Source of the DNA: Thalassia testudinum
Lineage: Eukaryota; Streptophyta; Magnoliopsida; Alismatales; Hydrocharitaceae
NCBI GenBank assembly: GCA_037157565.1
Contig: JAZHRO010000012.1
Location: forward strand, 54,861,501-54,925,500
DNA: 64,000 nt
Direction: 5' to 3'
The notes beneath the pieces were generated by a model. It saw only the letters and a program-made list of their open reading frames with translations, had not been told where the DNA came from and did no database searches. Made by a program: the position numbers and the translations under genes. Below are positions 53,101 to 64,000 of this stretch, piece after piece. How positions within the stretch are numbered: position 1 is the first letter of the stretch; the number at the start of each line of letters is the position of its first letter.

Positions 53101-55880
53101 GACAACTAGAAACACTCTTGGACATCTACTCCCCACTCTACTGGACGTAAGGCACTTGGTCAGAAGTCTGTGAGGATTTCTGGATGTCTAGTACTGGTTA
53201 GCTTTGTGGATTTTGATCCACAGGGTCAATCTTTGTGGGATTCAAGGCGATCATCACCTTAGGAAATGAGAAGGGGTTTGCGAGGTATGAAGAGTTTGTG
53301 TTGCAAATGGCGGGATCGAGTATTCTTGGCACGAAGGGATTTATGCACCTGTCGAGAAGAAGGGAGTCCCACAAGATTGAAACTTGTTTAAGTTGGTACA
53401 ACACTTGAGAAGAAGGGATTACCAATTTGAAGAAAATTTCAAACGATCCATTTTCATACTCCTATGATGCCGTCGTGGATTGAGGATCATATCGTTCAAT
53501 TCCTGCATGTCCCAACATTTACTTGTTAGACATTTTGTAATAGGTCACTAGTCGTGGTTGAATTTTAGTTTTTTCTACTTTTTTTTTCTTTTTTTTATCT
53601 TATTTTTTCAATTGTTACACTCAGATATAGCAAATACAACCTCATAATCGGGATGAACATTACATCGATAGGCTCGGTGTATGATGACCACATGGCTACT
53701 GCATCTGAAGGTGCTAATAGGGTGATAAATCACTAAACTTTTTATCATCAAAGAACTACTTGATCGGGGATGGGAACCTACAACTTGCCACAGGCAACAA
53801 GTCAATTGGCCACATGGGAGATCGGACCTACAACCCGAAGCGGGAGCCGAACTCGACCACTCAGGGAGGGGATGGGAGGTGGAGCAATTTTTACAACAAA
53901 AGGAGGAGATGGGAACTTAAACCCACACCCCTCAAAAGGGAAGCACTTATGAGGAGGGGAGGCACCAACTATGTTACTCTTCGACCCCTAATTTTTGCTA
54001 CTTGAATGAGTGATTTTGGCTCCTTTAGTGTTTTTGTGAATAGATTTTGTCTGATCTCCATTTATTTTATTATCGTAATTGATTAATATTAACTTAAATG
54101 TTGGAGAATTAAGCCATCTCATTGGAGAAATATTTAAAGTAGAGTCGAAGGTATGCCATTCCTCTATAATAGAGGTGTATTACAGCTCGATGAAAACCTC
54201 CCCACATCAAAATCGCCAAAAGACATCTTTTCGCTATACATCACAAGTATATTAATCCAAGGATGTTTGAAATTCATTGATATTTTTAGCCACAACCAAC
54301 ATTAACTTCCACTTATTTATACATATACGTGCAAACTACTCCAAGTTCATAGCTTCAGCTTCCCATGATTGTGGAACGGTCTTACCTGAAAAGCATAAGA
54401 AACAAAGAACAAATTGGATATCACTGAAGCAACATGAAACCTAGAGGCAAGAATTGACCAAACAAAATTAGATGGCCTATTTAGGATATAGTTAGTCTAA
54501 TTAAAATATTATACTTCCACATTTGGTTCCAGAGGCCACTTTAACATCACAGGCAACATGACTTGTATTACATGATGTTGTCAACAAAATTGTCAAGGAA
54601 AGCTTTTTAAATTGAGTGCCCTCTCCTTTTTTGAAACCGTTGAACATGATTACTTTCTCCAATTTTTTTTTATGAAAATCACGATTGCAATTGATGTGGG
54701 ACAACATCTTAAAAACAAAAACTTGGAATACTAATGCCATCTTCAATATCACCATAGGCAAATAAGGTGATTTTAATGCTCACTATCCGATAGTGATCTA
54801 ATTGTCCTTGACTAGTGCTTAAATGACTCTTATATATATATATATATATATATTATTCCATTCCATACTAGATTGAAACATTCGAACGTACCCTTCTTGT
54901 CGCCTCCCTTGATTTCTAGCACGTTGCTGGAACGGTGTAACCTGCAAACATTATTGGGCAAAGAACACATGCATCATAATCCGCACCTGTAGAGGGTACA
55001 AAATCGAGAATTTTTTTGGCTTGTGTAGTTTTCGGAATTTCATAGCCTCCAATCGACAATTGATAACACATTATTGATCGACACGATATTCTATGTGCAT
55101 TACAATTAATTGCGTTTCGTCAAATTTCATGATATAATAAATGTTTTTTTTTATTTCTATTATATTTTATTTATCTAATTCTGAAACCATATTCGAGCTT
55201 TATCTCAGATTAACAGGTATTACTTCCCGGGCCAAATACGTTCCCAACAAACTAGTCGCCATGATTTGAATCTTAATGCGATAAACATGTAAGATGATAT
55301 ACTTCACTTCCGCATCTATCATTTCTTGTGCAGCTTCTCTTTTTAAACAAGATTTCAATCTTTCCCTCGACTGACATAGTCCCAATCCAGAAACAAAATT
55401 ACAGTTGTTAACTCAGGATATTTTTTTATTCCCAGAGATATACAAAATGTCTTATTCGCAGTCGATCAAAACACTGTGACCTCACTTCCCAGAGGTTTAA
55501 AATTCAAAATAAGATAAAGTTTGAGAAATTTTAAAGAGGAATAATTAAATGAGTATGAGAAGAGTTAATAGGTATTGATGTGATAATTAATTGATATGTT
55601 ATTATTAATTTTTAATTTTTATCTATATTGAGTATAGGTCAATCGAATGTAAATATGATAAGTGTAAGAGAATTAATAAAGATAGATATAATTGGTGAGT
55701 AATAGATATAATAAATAATGATAGACACGACGAAGAGAAATAAAATTTTTACGATACGATTATGATTGACTCTTACAATAAAATCTCCATTTAAAATTAT
55801 GCCAAACGAAGCCTACGCGTTGAAGGAGGATTTGTGCACGTGGAAAAGCGCGAGAAGCGAAGGAAAGGGACTTTCATCTA
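50111..55880. other. AT-rich region without a supported gene
   Basis: Only short or broken frames are present. Those at 50724-50930, 50860-51102 and 51193-51402 lie in one plus-strand stretch and may be pieces of a decayed coding sequence, but I recognise no family. A (TA)n microsatellite is at 54831-54853 and a T-rich run at 53575-53607. No RNA gene or complete mobile element was identified. Confidence 0.5.
54831..54853. repeat. (TA)n microsatellite
   Basis: An uninterrupted alternating TA tract of 23 bases in AT-rich intergenic sequence. Confidence 0.95.
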
Positions 55881-55883
55881 AAA

Positions 55884-56294
55884 CTATCGTTGGAGACGAG
55901 AGGCACACCGTGAGAAAGGTTCTTTTATATATATATATATATATATATTGGAAAAGGGTAGTTGCGTACTTCCACAGATGGTGCTGGGTGAGATAGGGTT
56001 CCCGCACTCTTGGGCGATGTGGCACAGCTTGTACATGGCGATGGCCACCGGAGGGGTCGTACCGAAGAACTGGCAGGCACAGTTGATGGCCGTACTTTTC
56101 ACCACATCGCAGCAGGAAGCAGACGGCGCCAACAGGATCGGCCCGGGCAACAAGTACGTCAAGCATTGCGAGATGAGCGACTCCACATCCGCCAAGCAGT
56201 TGCACTCTACTTCTACTTCTGATTTCGCAGCGCCGCCGAGGAGCAGTACGGCCGCTAACAGGGAAAGAGCGAAGGTGCAACCTTTGGAAGCCAT
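55884..56294 (-). CDS. Non-specific lipid-transfer-like protein (eight-cysteine), first exon
   Basis: The start ATG is at 56292-56294. Residues 1-25 form a signal peptide (hydrophobic LSLLAAVLLLGGAA), so the product is probably secreted. The eight-cysteine pattern of the LTP/2S-albumin superfamily follows: C33-X10-C44-X16-C61-C62-X9-C72-A-C74-X22-C97-X9-C107, a compact helical fold that in this family binds lipids and often acts at the cell wall or cuticle. C31 and C91 are two additional cysteines that could form a fifth disulfide. The ending CGNPISPSTIC is typical. After C107 the frame soon runs into a TA repeat (IYIYIY), so the true exon probably ends near 55970, where GGAAGTACG offers a GT donor as in other LTP genes; the last exon was not found. 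Normal length for the family is about 110-130 residues. This is the only likely host gene seen. Confidence 0.8.
   Translation of the reverse strand: MASKGCTFALSLLAAVLLLGGAAKSEVEVECNCLADVESLISQCLTYLLPGPILLAPSASCCDVVKSTAINCACQFFGTTPPVAIAMYKLCHIAQECGNPISPSTICGSTQLPFSNIYIYIYIKEPFSRCASRLQR
55926..55948. repeat. (TA)n microsatellite, probably intronic
   Basis: The alternating TA tract lies about 25 bases downstream of the last conserved cysteine codon of the lipid-transfer gene, read on the minus strand. Confidence 0.9.
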
Positions 56295-56409
56295 GGAATT
56301 AATAGAGCTGATTTATATAAATATCTATTTTATCGGCTCAAGCGCAACTATAATGGATTACTTGGTGTTGTGTAAGGGGATAGATGGATGGATGGAGGGG
56401 AGGGGGGAC

Positions 56410-56417
56410 CTTAAATA
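56410..56417 (-). promoter_or_regulatory. TATA-like box of the lipid-transfer gene
   Basis: On the minus strand TATTTAAG lies about 115 bases upstream of the ATG, leaving a leader of roughly 85-90 bases. A second TATATAAA-like sequence at about 56315-56325 is too close to the ATG to be preferred. Confidence 0.5.
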
Positions 56418-56559
56418 GCTAGAGGAGAGGAAGAGGGGTTGTGAGCTCTCACGTCGAGGGCGTGGGAATTGGGAAGGTGGCGTGCCGTGACGCCTCCGAC
56501 AAGGGCAGGATGTTGTGCGGGAAGTGTGAAGGCCCCTGGCGAGTAACAGCAAAATATAT

Positions 56560-57000
56560 GGTGCAAATGTACGTTAACAGGGAAGTACCCGCATCTCCCC
56601 TTTAACTAAATCGCACGCGAGATATATATATGTAAGAATATATTATATTTGAATTCTGAATTAAATTATTATCGATGTATACTCACTTCTAAATAAGATA
56701 TTTAAAATATCATCTATAATATTTAAATATTTTATTATAAATTAAATTTCACCAATAATATTTAAAATATAATCAATAATTAAATTTTTAATATCACCAT
56801 GCAATATAATAACTATTATTAATCTTATCTGCTTCTTAAATGATATACTTGAAATTTCTTATGCTACGGGGGTTGAATTATACTTTTCTATGTGTAATTA
56901 CTTATTTTTAGTTAAATATATATTATTGATGTGACCTAATTACTATTGTTATGATCTAGTTTTTGAATTCATATAAAATTTGAGATCAGTTCGACTCGAC
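56560..57000. other. AT-rich intergenic sequence
   Basis: Very AT-rich with several TATATATA and AATATTTAAAAT-like runs. No gene or mobile element is evident. Confidence 0.5.
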
Positions 57001-59850
57001 TAATCTTAAGATCCGATCATCCAACAAGAAAGTAATCAAAAAGTAGGAAAGTAAACCACATTTACCATACTAGCCAACTAACAGTAAAAAGGTACAGTAG
57101 TAGAGAAGTAAAAGCTGCTACAGTACATATCACCACCACAACAGTAGAAACGTAACAAGGTACAGGAACATAAAGTACAGAATGTAAAAGTACAAAACGT
57201 AAAGGTACAAGAGTCTAACTCACTACTACAAAAGGAGTACAACAACAGAAGCTACTGTTACTGGGCTCTATTGGACCCAGCACTCTCTACATTGTAGATT
57301 CGGGCTGCTCAACACATGGACCTGGAAAGGGTTATGAGTACACAAAGTCAGCGAACGCTGAGTAGTATGGCAACCAACTAACTAAAATAGTAAAAGTGGA
57401 TAGGTAACTGTTTATTCCATTTACTTTATTTCACAATTTATTTCTTTTCACCCATTGGTTTATATGTTTTCAAATCTCTTTCTTGATCTCGAATGTTCCT
57501 CATGGGAACAATCTTAATTACAGTCTTTTCCGAAGAGTAGAAGGCACACGTGGTGCTCTCTTAGCCGGGAGAGTCCCCCGTGATGATCCTACACCCAGTC
57601 AACCACCCCAAGGTCACGGACAAACGTAACGGTGACTACGACACGCGCGATAAGCGCATAAGTAGCTATCCCGCACTGGCACGCGGTCAGTCATTTGCGC
57701 TAAAGAGTGCGCCCAAAGTACAGTACGGAACAGTATAGGGCCTAGCCCTCTCAGTAACAGGGGTCTAGCCCCTAAGAACCAAACAGGGGTCTCGCCCTTC
57801 CACAGTACGCGTACTCTCGTCTGACTACCCTAGTTTGTCCAGTGGGCATAACAAGTCGGTGTAGGGTGGCTAGCTGAACCCTGAGCCCCGTGGGGTGGCT
57901 AGCTCTCCCCGTACACTAGTAGCTCTCCCCAATACCGTGTACGCGAGGGCCAAGAAGTCGGTATAGAGTGGCCAATCCTAACCTCGGGTCCCAACCCAAG
58001 GGCGGTTAGCTCCGCTCTGCACTAAACAGGGGACAGTCGCTCTTTTTGGTACTCCGTACTCAAGGGCCAGCTCACTTCCCCACTCACATTTCTAGATCCA
58101 TTCCATTTATTTCTATGAGCTCTACTACTAATTCTCCGTAAGTCTCATGCTCATATTCCTCATGCCATGCCATACCAAATTTCAACATTTCTATTTCCAT
58201 TCTCAGGTTATACATAGATAGCTCGTATTTCCATCATTCATATTACCATTATGAAATTATATACATGCAGCTCGTATTATGTCATTTAGCATATACACCA
58301 GAAAAGTTACATGCAATAGTTAACTAGCACAAGTATTTCATATTTCACATGCAGTTGTTATTCATTTACAGGTAGTTATTATTATTTCTATCTACTCATT
58401 CAAGACTGTAATTCAATCATCCAATAAAGACATTTCTAGTATTTCTCGTCCTAGGATTCATGCCATATCGTAGGTTCTAATCATTCATTCCGCACATGCA
58501 TTCAGGTTTGTAATTAAATTAGGGGAAGCCACTTTACCAGTAAACCCAAGAGTATTAGGGGCTTAAACGGTAGGCTCACGTGCCGCAGCAAGTCCCGAAC
58601 CCGCAACAGAACGAAGTCCTATAACAAGGAACAATCACAATGGAACATTTAGAACAGTATAGAAAGCCTTCTAACAAGTAGAGGAACTCACAAGGAAAAC
58701 ATCAGTATCTTAATTGCGTAAAACGGACCTCAAACAAACCCTAAACGGGTCAAAATTAGGGTTTCTGCTTCAAATCAGATGTCTGGAACAACTTCCAGAC
58801 ATCTTAAAAGTGTCCAGTAACGTACCTAAATCTCTGTGTCAACCTCAGACGTCTAAGAACTCTTTTGGACTGTCTGGATCCAACTCTAGACGTCCGACCA
58901 CCTCTCCGAACGTCTGGAAGTGCTTTCAGTCGTCTGGTAAGCTCCCCAGATGTCTGAAATGCGTGAGCAGGCATGCCCTGTGCCTTCCCAAAGTAAATCC
59001 TACACGCAGCCACCAAATCTTCTCAAAAAGGGCATGCAAAGTGTTCCTGTGGAGCGGCCTGCATGGCCGTATCCGCAAAGGGAACGTACCTTCACAAACT
59101 CTCACCTCAGACGTCTGGAACTACCTCCAGACGTCCGCTCCGTCGTCTGGAGGTTACTCCAGACGTCTGATTTAGGAAAAACTCAGAACCAGAACCTGTT
59201 TCCGCTCTCTCGCGCCGCACGTGGCCGCGCCTCACCTCCTCACCTGCAGCTCCGGCTACAGCAGTGTCGGGGATGATCTCCCCGACGCACTCCTCTTCAC
59301 GCGAGCGCCACTCAGGCCGTGCGCTACCAGTGAGCTCTCACACAAGCTCACGAGCTCACTCTCCTCCTCTCCTCATGCCACTCCTCGACGCCGCCCTCGT
59401 GCTCTCTCGCTCGCACTGGCTCTCTCGCTGGAGTGGAGAAGAAGAGGGGAAGATGGCTGGTGTGGGGAGAACGAGAGGGGGGGAAAGGGTTTATAAGGTT
59501 GGTGGGTTAGGGTTTGCTAGGGGCGGGGAGAGGGAGAAGAAGGGAAGGAAAACGAGAGTACTGTATGTATGTAGCTCGCACGTAGACGCGAACTCGTACT
59601 CAAAATTTTTTATTTCCAGACGTCTGGGAAGATATCCAGATGTCTGACTAAATATCTAACCTACGGTTCAGATATCTTAAAAATCTCAAACAGCATGAAT
59701 CTTAACAACCGTCCCCAAAAAACTCAAACTTGGTCCTTCCACAATTTTCTGTACACCTTATTTTGCATACCAAAATCAGACTGTAGACGGTTAGTGTTAT
59801 CCAGCGGAAGTTCTGTATGTGGAAAGGGATAAATTAAGGAAATATCCCCT
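57001..59850 (-). other. LTR-like region with hairpin cluster, ends undefined
   Basis: The composition (GC-rich middle, hairpins, TATAAACC on the minus strand at about 59487-59494) resembles the LTRs elsewhere in the window, and the GACGTC hairpins found in those LTRs are clustered here. No terminal TG/CA with a duplication, primer site or gag/pol could be found, so this may be a decayed LTR in minus sense or unrelated repeat. Frames at 58714-59175 and 59221-59647 are not supported as genes. Confidence 0.35.
58777..59655. repeat. Cluster of AGACGTCTGG-type inverted repeats
   Basis: About a dozen copies of GACGTCTGG or its complement, many paired as hairpins: AGATGTCTGGAA/TTCCAGACATCT (58777-58804, perfect 12 nt arms), CGTCTGGAG/CTCCAGACG (about 59142-59166), and CCAGACGTCTGG-type pairs at 59117-59137 and 59617-59648. 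Confidence 0.8.
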
Positions 59851-62112
59851 CATACACACACTCGAATAACGCCGGTGCTTATTTTTATAACATATCTATG
59901 ATTTTTAGTGTCCAACGGTAATGCATATGTAACTTTTTATGTAAAACTTAGATAAAATAGTGATTTTTAGTATATAACTAAACGTATCAGTGATTTTTTT
60001 GATATACAATCAAAAAATATATCAATGATATTAAATATTTAAGTAAAATATCATCGACGATTTTTAATTTACAGAGTATAATATAAAAGAGTATTGTTTA
60101 TATTTAAATTTTAAAGGAGATGCATAAAAGAAAAGAAAAGATGACCAAACAATTTTAAAGTCGTGATCCTTTTTTCAATTTAAGAGGTTCACCTTTGTTT
60201 CAATGGTTTGCTATCAATGAGACAAGTATTGGGAAGTTTTTTTGTTATTAAATTGGAAGGTGCAGAAGATTTAGGGTATCGAGGAGGAGTTCCTAAACAT
60301 TTTTCTTGAAAGAAGCTATTCTAAAATGTACTTACATGATGGCTAGTTAAAAGCTAAGTTTTATAACAAAAAGTCTTGTGTACCAAACAGAATTGGCATT
60401 CGTCACTAAAGTAGAGTTTATGGTAGAGTATCTTTAATTTACTTGTATCATTAATATGAAATGGAAAATATTTGGTATACAAAATTTTGTACATCAAATC
60501 TTACAAAAAAGGCACATGTCAACTATCCTTCTACCAAAAGTGAGACCCCGGGAAGGTAGATTAGTCAAAACATTGTCTTTATCTTTTTAACTTCCCTTGT
60601 GTGAGATTTTACGTGAAATTTTGTATACATTAAATAAAATCTCCCCCAAAAATTATCTTTAGGTAGCAGCAAATCCACATAATGTACTCCCAACGTATTG
60701 AGTCAAAACCCCTATAACAAGGGCTTTGGTGGGATCAAGCTTACGAATATAATGCCAAAGATACGTTACAAAGTGGCTTTTTACACAAAAAAGGAGAATA
60801 ACCAGGAAAAAAACATAATAGTTATAACTAACAATCTCCCTTAAAATCAAGATATCAATGTAATTATACGATGGATGGGATCAGGTAATTTGACAATAAT
60901 ACGGCAAGGGGATGGCGTGACTCAATTGATGCATAACATAGGAAACGATATGATCTTGTAATTGTACAACAATAGCATATGATGGTGTTTGATAAGAAAA
61001 CAACATAGGAGGTGGTGCACATATTTGCAATATAACCTACATAAAAGGAGGACATGATAGATAGTAGTTGCGGATACTTCATCATATAAATTAGATGTGA
61101 TGAAGGTGGATGTTGTGTGGGTGATTATGATGACATCCGCAGGGCAACCTATAGGTACCTCAATGCAGCTTGAAGGTAAGTACCAGGCATTAGAAGTCCT
61201 TGTCAAACAATCTTCCTAGTTTTTTTTCCACGGACTCGCTCTCCTCAACTCTCCCTAAATCGTAGCCTCCTTTGGTGTGCTGTCGCCATGCCCCCACCCC
61301 ATTCTTCGCCCCCACTCCACCTCCCTCACCGATCTTAGTTGCTCGTTAGGCTCCTCTGTCCGAAGAGATCTTGTTGCTAGGATCGCCCTGGCTCCTGGCT
61401 TAGCTCCACAGTGGTCGCGATGCTTACTAGCGACGGCGATGCTCGTTGGGGCAACACTTGCTGCAATGGTGGGATATTCATGGTGATGATGCTTGTAGTG
61501 GTAGCGATGATGCTCATGGTGGTGTTGCTTGTTGCGGTGCTTGCTAGTGGTGATGCACGCTGGTGGTGCTCACTACGGTGGTGGTGGCGCACGCTGCAGT
61601 GGTGCTTGGCAGTGGTACTTGTTGATGGTGCTCGCGATGCTCGTGTTAGCACTCGGGGTGCTGGAGGGTGATCCTCGCTGTTGGTGCCACATAAATGGTG
61701 TTGCTTGGCCTTGGCAGTGACCTTGCAGTAGCGAGTGATTTCGAAGCTAGAGGTTCCTTTCCCACAACAAGAGTCTCGACTAGTGCGGGAGCGTGTCACA
61801 TTTCCCATTATCACAGGGTGCAAGTTTCATTCAATGTAGTCATCCTCTCGCTAATTCAATTGAGTATTGTTTGATATTCGAGATTCACTTCCCATTGCTA
61901 CGACCTACCTTTCGATGTTGCTGGGAATGACATCTGACACCAGATCTTCTATATATGATTGAGAAATTACCCAATTTGTTTCAAGATCCACTATCTTTCT
62001 ATTTCTCACTAGTGCAAATCGTTTTGATTGTCAGGTTTCTTTTTTGGTGGCGCAATTGTCATCTACGAGTGTGGAATTGTTGCTCTTATTCCAAGTGTTG
62101 GAGGAGCGTTGT
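59851..62112. other. Region without a supported gene
   Basis: AT-rich to about 61200, then a GGTGATG-rich stretch (61400-61700) giving repetitive frames on both strands. No gene, RNA or mobile-element boundary could be supported. Confidence 0.5.
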
Positions 62113-63720
62113 TGAAGTTACGGGTTAAAATGCTATCGTATTTAGTTTTTAAAACCTGCCATCGTAGTTTGAAAACGAAGAACTCATGTTCAACAAATAA
62201 AATTTATACCGGAATAGAAATCCCAGGTAAAACTCAAGGAGGCAGACGTTTGATTAAAAATACGCGTTTGTTTTATTTATCACGAACTAGAATAGCTAGT
62301 TGAAAACTATTTAACAAATAATAAATAGAAGAGAGAGAAAGAGAATATTACAAATAAAAGAAAAAGGGATGTAGAATAAACATGAATTTCATTATCAAAA
62401 ATTATTCATTACACTACTCGGTATGACTAGAAAGCGAGAAATGATTACACTAGAAGCAGTAAATCTATTCTAGAAAGTAGTAAAAAGAATGGAGAGAGAG
62501 ATATCCTCCTCGACGATCACTCGGAGGACGAGTCGGACAGGACGACGCCTGGAAGACAGGGAACGGAGCGGGAAGAAGGACGAAGCGAGAAGAACGGGAA
62601 CGAAGTAGCACGTCGTTATCGTCGCAGGATCCACTTCTTGAATGCAGAGAGATGACAACCGCAGGATGCTCCACGAAGGGGGACGAAGGTGGAAAAATTA
62701 AGATTTTTACTCTAGAGGAGCATCCCAGGTTTTGGACAAGCTCTTAGAACTTTGGAGGGATGAGAGAAGAGAAAGGATGAAAATTTCGTATGGAGGGGTT
62801 CTCATTTTATAGTTACAAGGAGTGAAGGCAATTTGGCCTTTTTATGTTGAAAATCATTAATTCAGGACCTCTAGTGACAGATAAATCTGTCACTAAAGTC
62901 CTGAACGTGGCCGTAGTGGGACGGCGCGCGCGTGCCCACTCACCTCCCCACGCTCAATGCACCTTCACGTCCTCTAAATCTCAGCCGTTCGATCATGAGA
63001 TCGAACAGCTGAGAGTGCTCCTCACCGCACCTCCTCTACACGCACATACACATGCGATCCCGCGTCGTGCGAGGGCGTGCGATGGCACATGGACGCTATC
63101 GGGTGCCCACAACCGCCAGATCCTCATCGGGAGGTCAATGGCACCCGCGCGGCCGCTCCAATTGAGGAATGGCAAGGCTCGAACGTGCGCCTCAGCTTTG
63201 CATTAAAGCACTCGACCAACGTGTTGTGGGCGCGCTTGTGTCAAGTGCTTAACTTAAGCGAAGGCGCTCGAAGCGTTGGTGCGGGTGCCTTCAGCGGATG
63301 CGTGCGGTTGGTTGGGCGGGCGAGATGACACCACGTGGCACCATCTTAGCCGTCCATCTTCTAGGTGATGTAGGTGGTGCCATGGGTATCGAATTAAGTG
63401 GATTCTCGCGCCATTAGGCTGCGATCGTCGATCCAAATCCATCCGTGCGGTTGGATTTGTCATCTGAAGTGAGGATTCACACCATCTTGACTCTTGATCT
63501 TCTAGGGTTTCTCAGTCTCTACTACGGATATCCGATTAAGGCGATCTTGGAGTCGTTGAACTCCAATCATCATCGTGATTAGATCCGTACAATTGGATCT
63601 TTGATTCGAGGCCCCGATAGAAAGTTGCCCTGTCCCTGAACATAAAATGAGACAATTAACCTCCATTTTATTCAAACTAATCTAAATGCAAGATGATGCA
63701 TGGTATGTCATTGCATCGCA
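62113..63720 (-). repeat. LTR J, same family as the H1 LTR
   Basis: From TGAAGTTACGGG it follows the H1 LTR (16046 onward) through GAAGAACTC, ACCGGAATAGAAATCCC, the TATA box (62804-62811, minus), the upstream hairpin (62861-62905), and the shared run around ATCTAAATGCAAGATGATGCATG near 63700. Similarity ends shortly after 63720, so the right end is unknown. No primer site lies to its left, which rules out a 5' LTR in minus sense; it may be a solo or truncated LTR. Confidence 0.75.
62861..62905 (-). other. Hairpin upstream of the LTR J TATA box
   Basis: Arms TTCAGGAC + TAGTGACAGA and TCTGTCACTA + GTCCTGAA pair around TAAA with a small internal bulge. It corresponds to 16742-16779 in the H1 LTR. 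Confidence 0.75.
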
Positions 63721-64000
63721 AAATACGCCTGCAATAATGCCTTCTTGTGCTATTTCCTAGCATTACCTATGCATATTAGGATTCCATAGTTGCATTTTGT
63801 AAAAATACATGCATTCATGCATTTAATTGAGAAGAGAGGAGAATGAAATAAATGGCTTCACAATTCGCATTTTCCTCAGGCGCCTCTTTGCAAAAATCCA
63901 CCACCTCTATTTTTATCTCCACTTGATTTTTTTATCTTTCCCGCGGCTGCATTTTCTTCCTCGCACCATGCTTGCAGCAGCTGCCCTTGCCATTCCCTGC
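63721..64000. other. Right edge, no feature seen
   Basis: Unassigned sequence. It contains no polypurine tract or gag/pol that would identify the inside of J. Confidence 0.4.

Noticed and set aside
57001..59850. A complete LTR with defined ends
   Set aside because: Candidate TG/CA ends (near 56930-56950 and 59706) have no matching 5 bp duplication, so it is listed only as LTR-like.
61377..61823. Minus- and plus-strand frames rich in T/S/H or V/M/L
   Set aside because: The GGTGATG-type repetition yields open frames on both strands. No domain or start context supports a gene.
62108..63800. Target duplication and right end for LTR J
   Set aside because: The left flank GTTGT has no exact partner after a CA in the region where similarity to the H1 LTR ends.

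Overview
The window is nuclear DNA of a plant, most likely a flowering plant. It is dominated by Athila-like Ty3/gypsy LTR retrotransposons inserted into one another. The organism call rests on the tRNA-Asp-type primer sites, the plant gag and pol motifs, and one plant non-specific lipid-transfer-protein gene at 55.9-56.3 kb. I recognise no species. Element names (A, B, C, D, E, F, G, G2, H1, H2, J) are mine.

Layout, with '-' or '+' giving element sense. The oldest layer is element C (+), a decayed gypsy pol (28176-30107 and 47321-47640) plus its 3' region (to about 49010). H2 (-) is inserted in the C pol; only its gag start, leader, primer site and 5' LTR (17731-28175) lie in the window. H1 (-) is inserted in the H2 gag (gag pieces at 1-601, 11707-11892 and 14128-14815; primer site 16023; 5' LTR 16046-17730). 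Inside the H1 gag sit the young, nearly complete element A (-, 602-11701, TSD CATAT) and the solo LTR G (+, 11893-14127, TSD TTGCT). Inside the H2 LTR sits B (-, about 19584-26825, TSD CCCCT), a non-autonomous element whose only long frame matches nothing I know. Element D (+, 30108-47315, TSD AAAGC) is inserted farther along the C pol. It carries solo LTR F (34409-38441, TSD GTGCC) in its gag and solo LTR E (43044-45881, TSD GCTGG/GCTAG) in its 3' LTR. The A, H1, H2, C stack is four layers deep.

From 49 kb to the right end the DNA is mostly unannotated AT-rich sequence. It contains an inverted fragment of the G-type LTR (G2), the lipid-transfer-protein gene, a hairpin-rich stretch at 57-59.8 kb that resembles an LTR, and an H1-family LTR (J) from 62113.

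The most interesting signals are structures shared by elements whose LTRs do not otherwise align. (i) A 48-52 nt stem-loop in the 3' untranslated region of A, B, C and D has compensatory base changes. (ii) A plant U-snRNA-type USE box lies exactly 24 nt from a TATA-like box in five LTR copies, which is close to Pol III-class spacing. (iii) Twin 'hairpin plus GGCATGGGGG' modules bracket the 3' region. (iv) Every LTR family has a hairpin at its U3 terminus. (v) Hairpins upstream of the TATA box differ between the two LTRs of one element by paired changes. (vi) A GACGTC hairpin recurs in LTR leaders and as a cluster near 59 kb. All were read by eye, without alignment or folding software.
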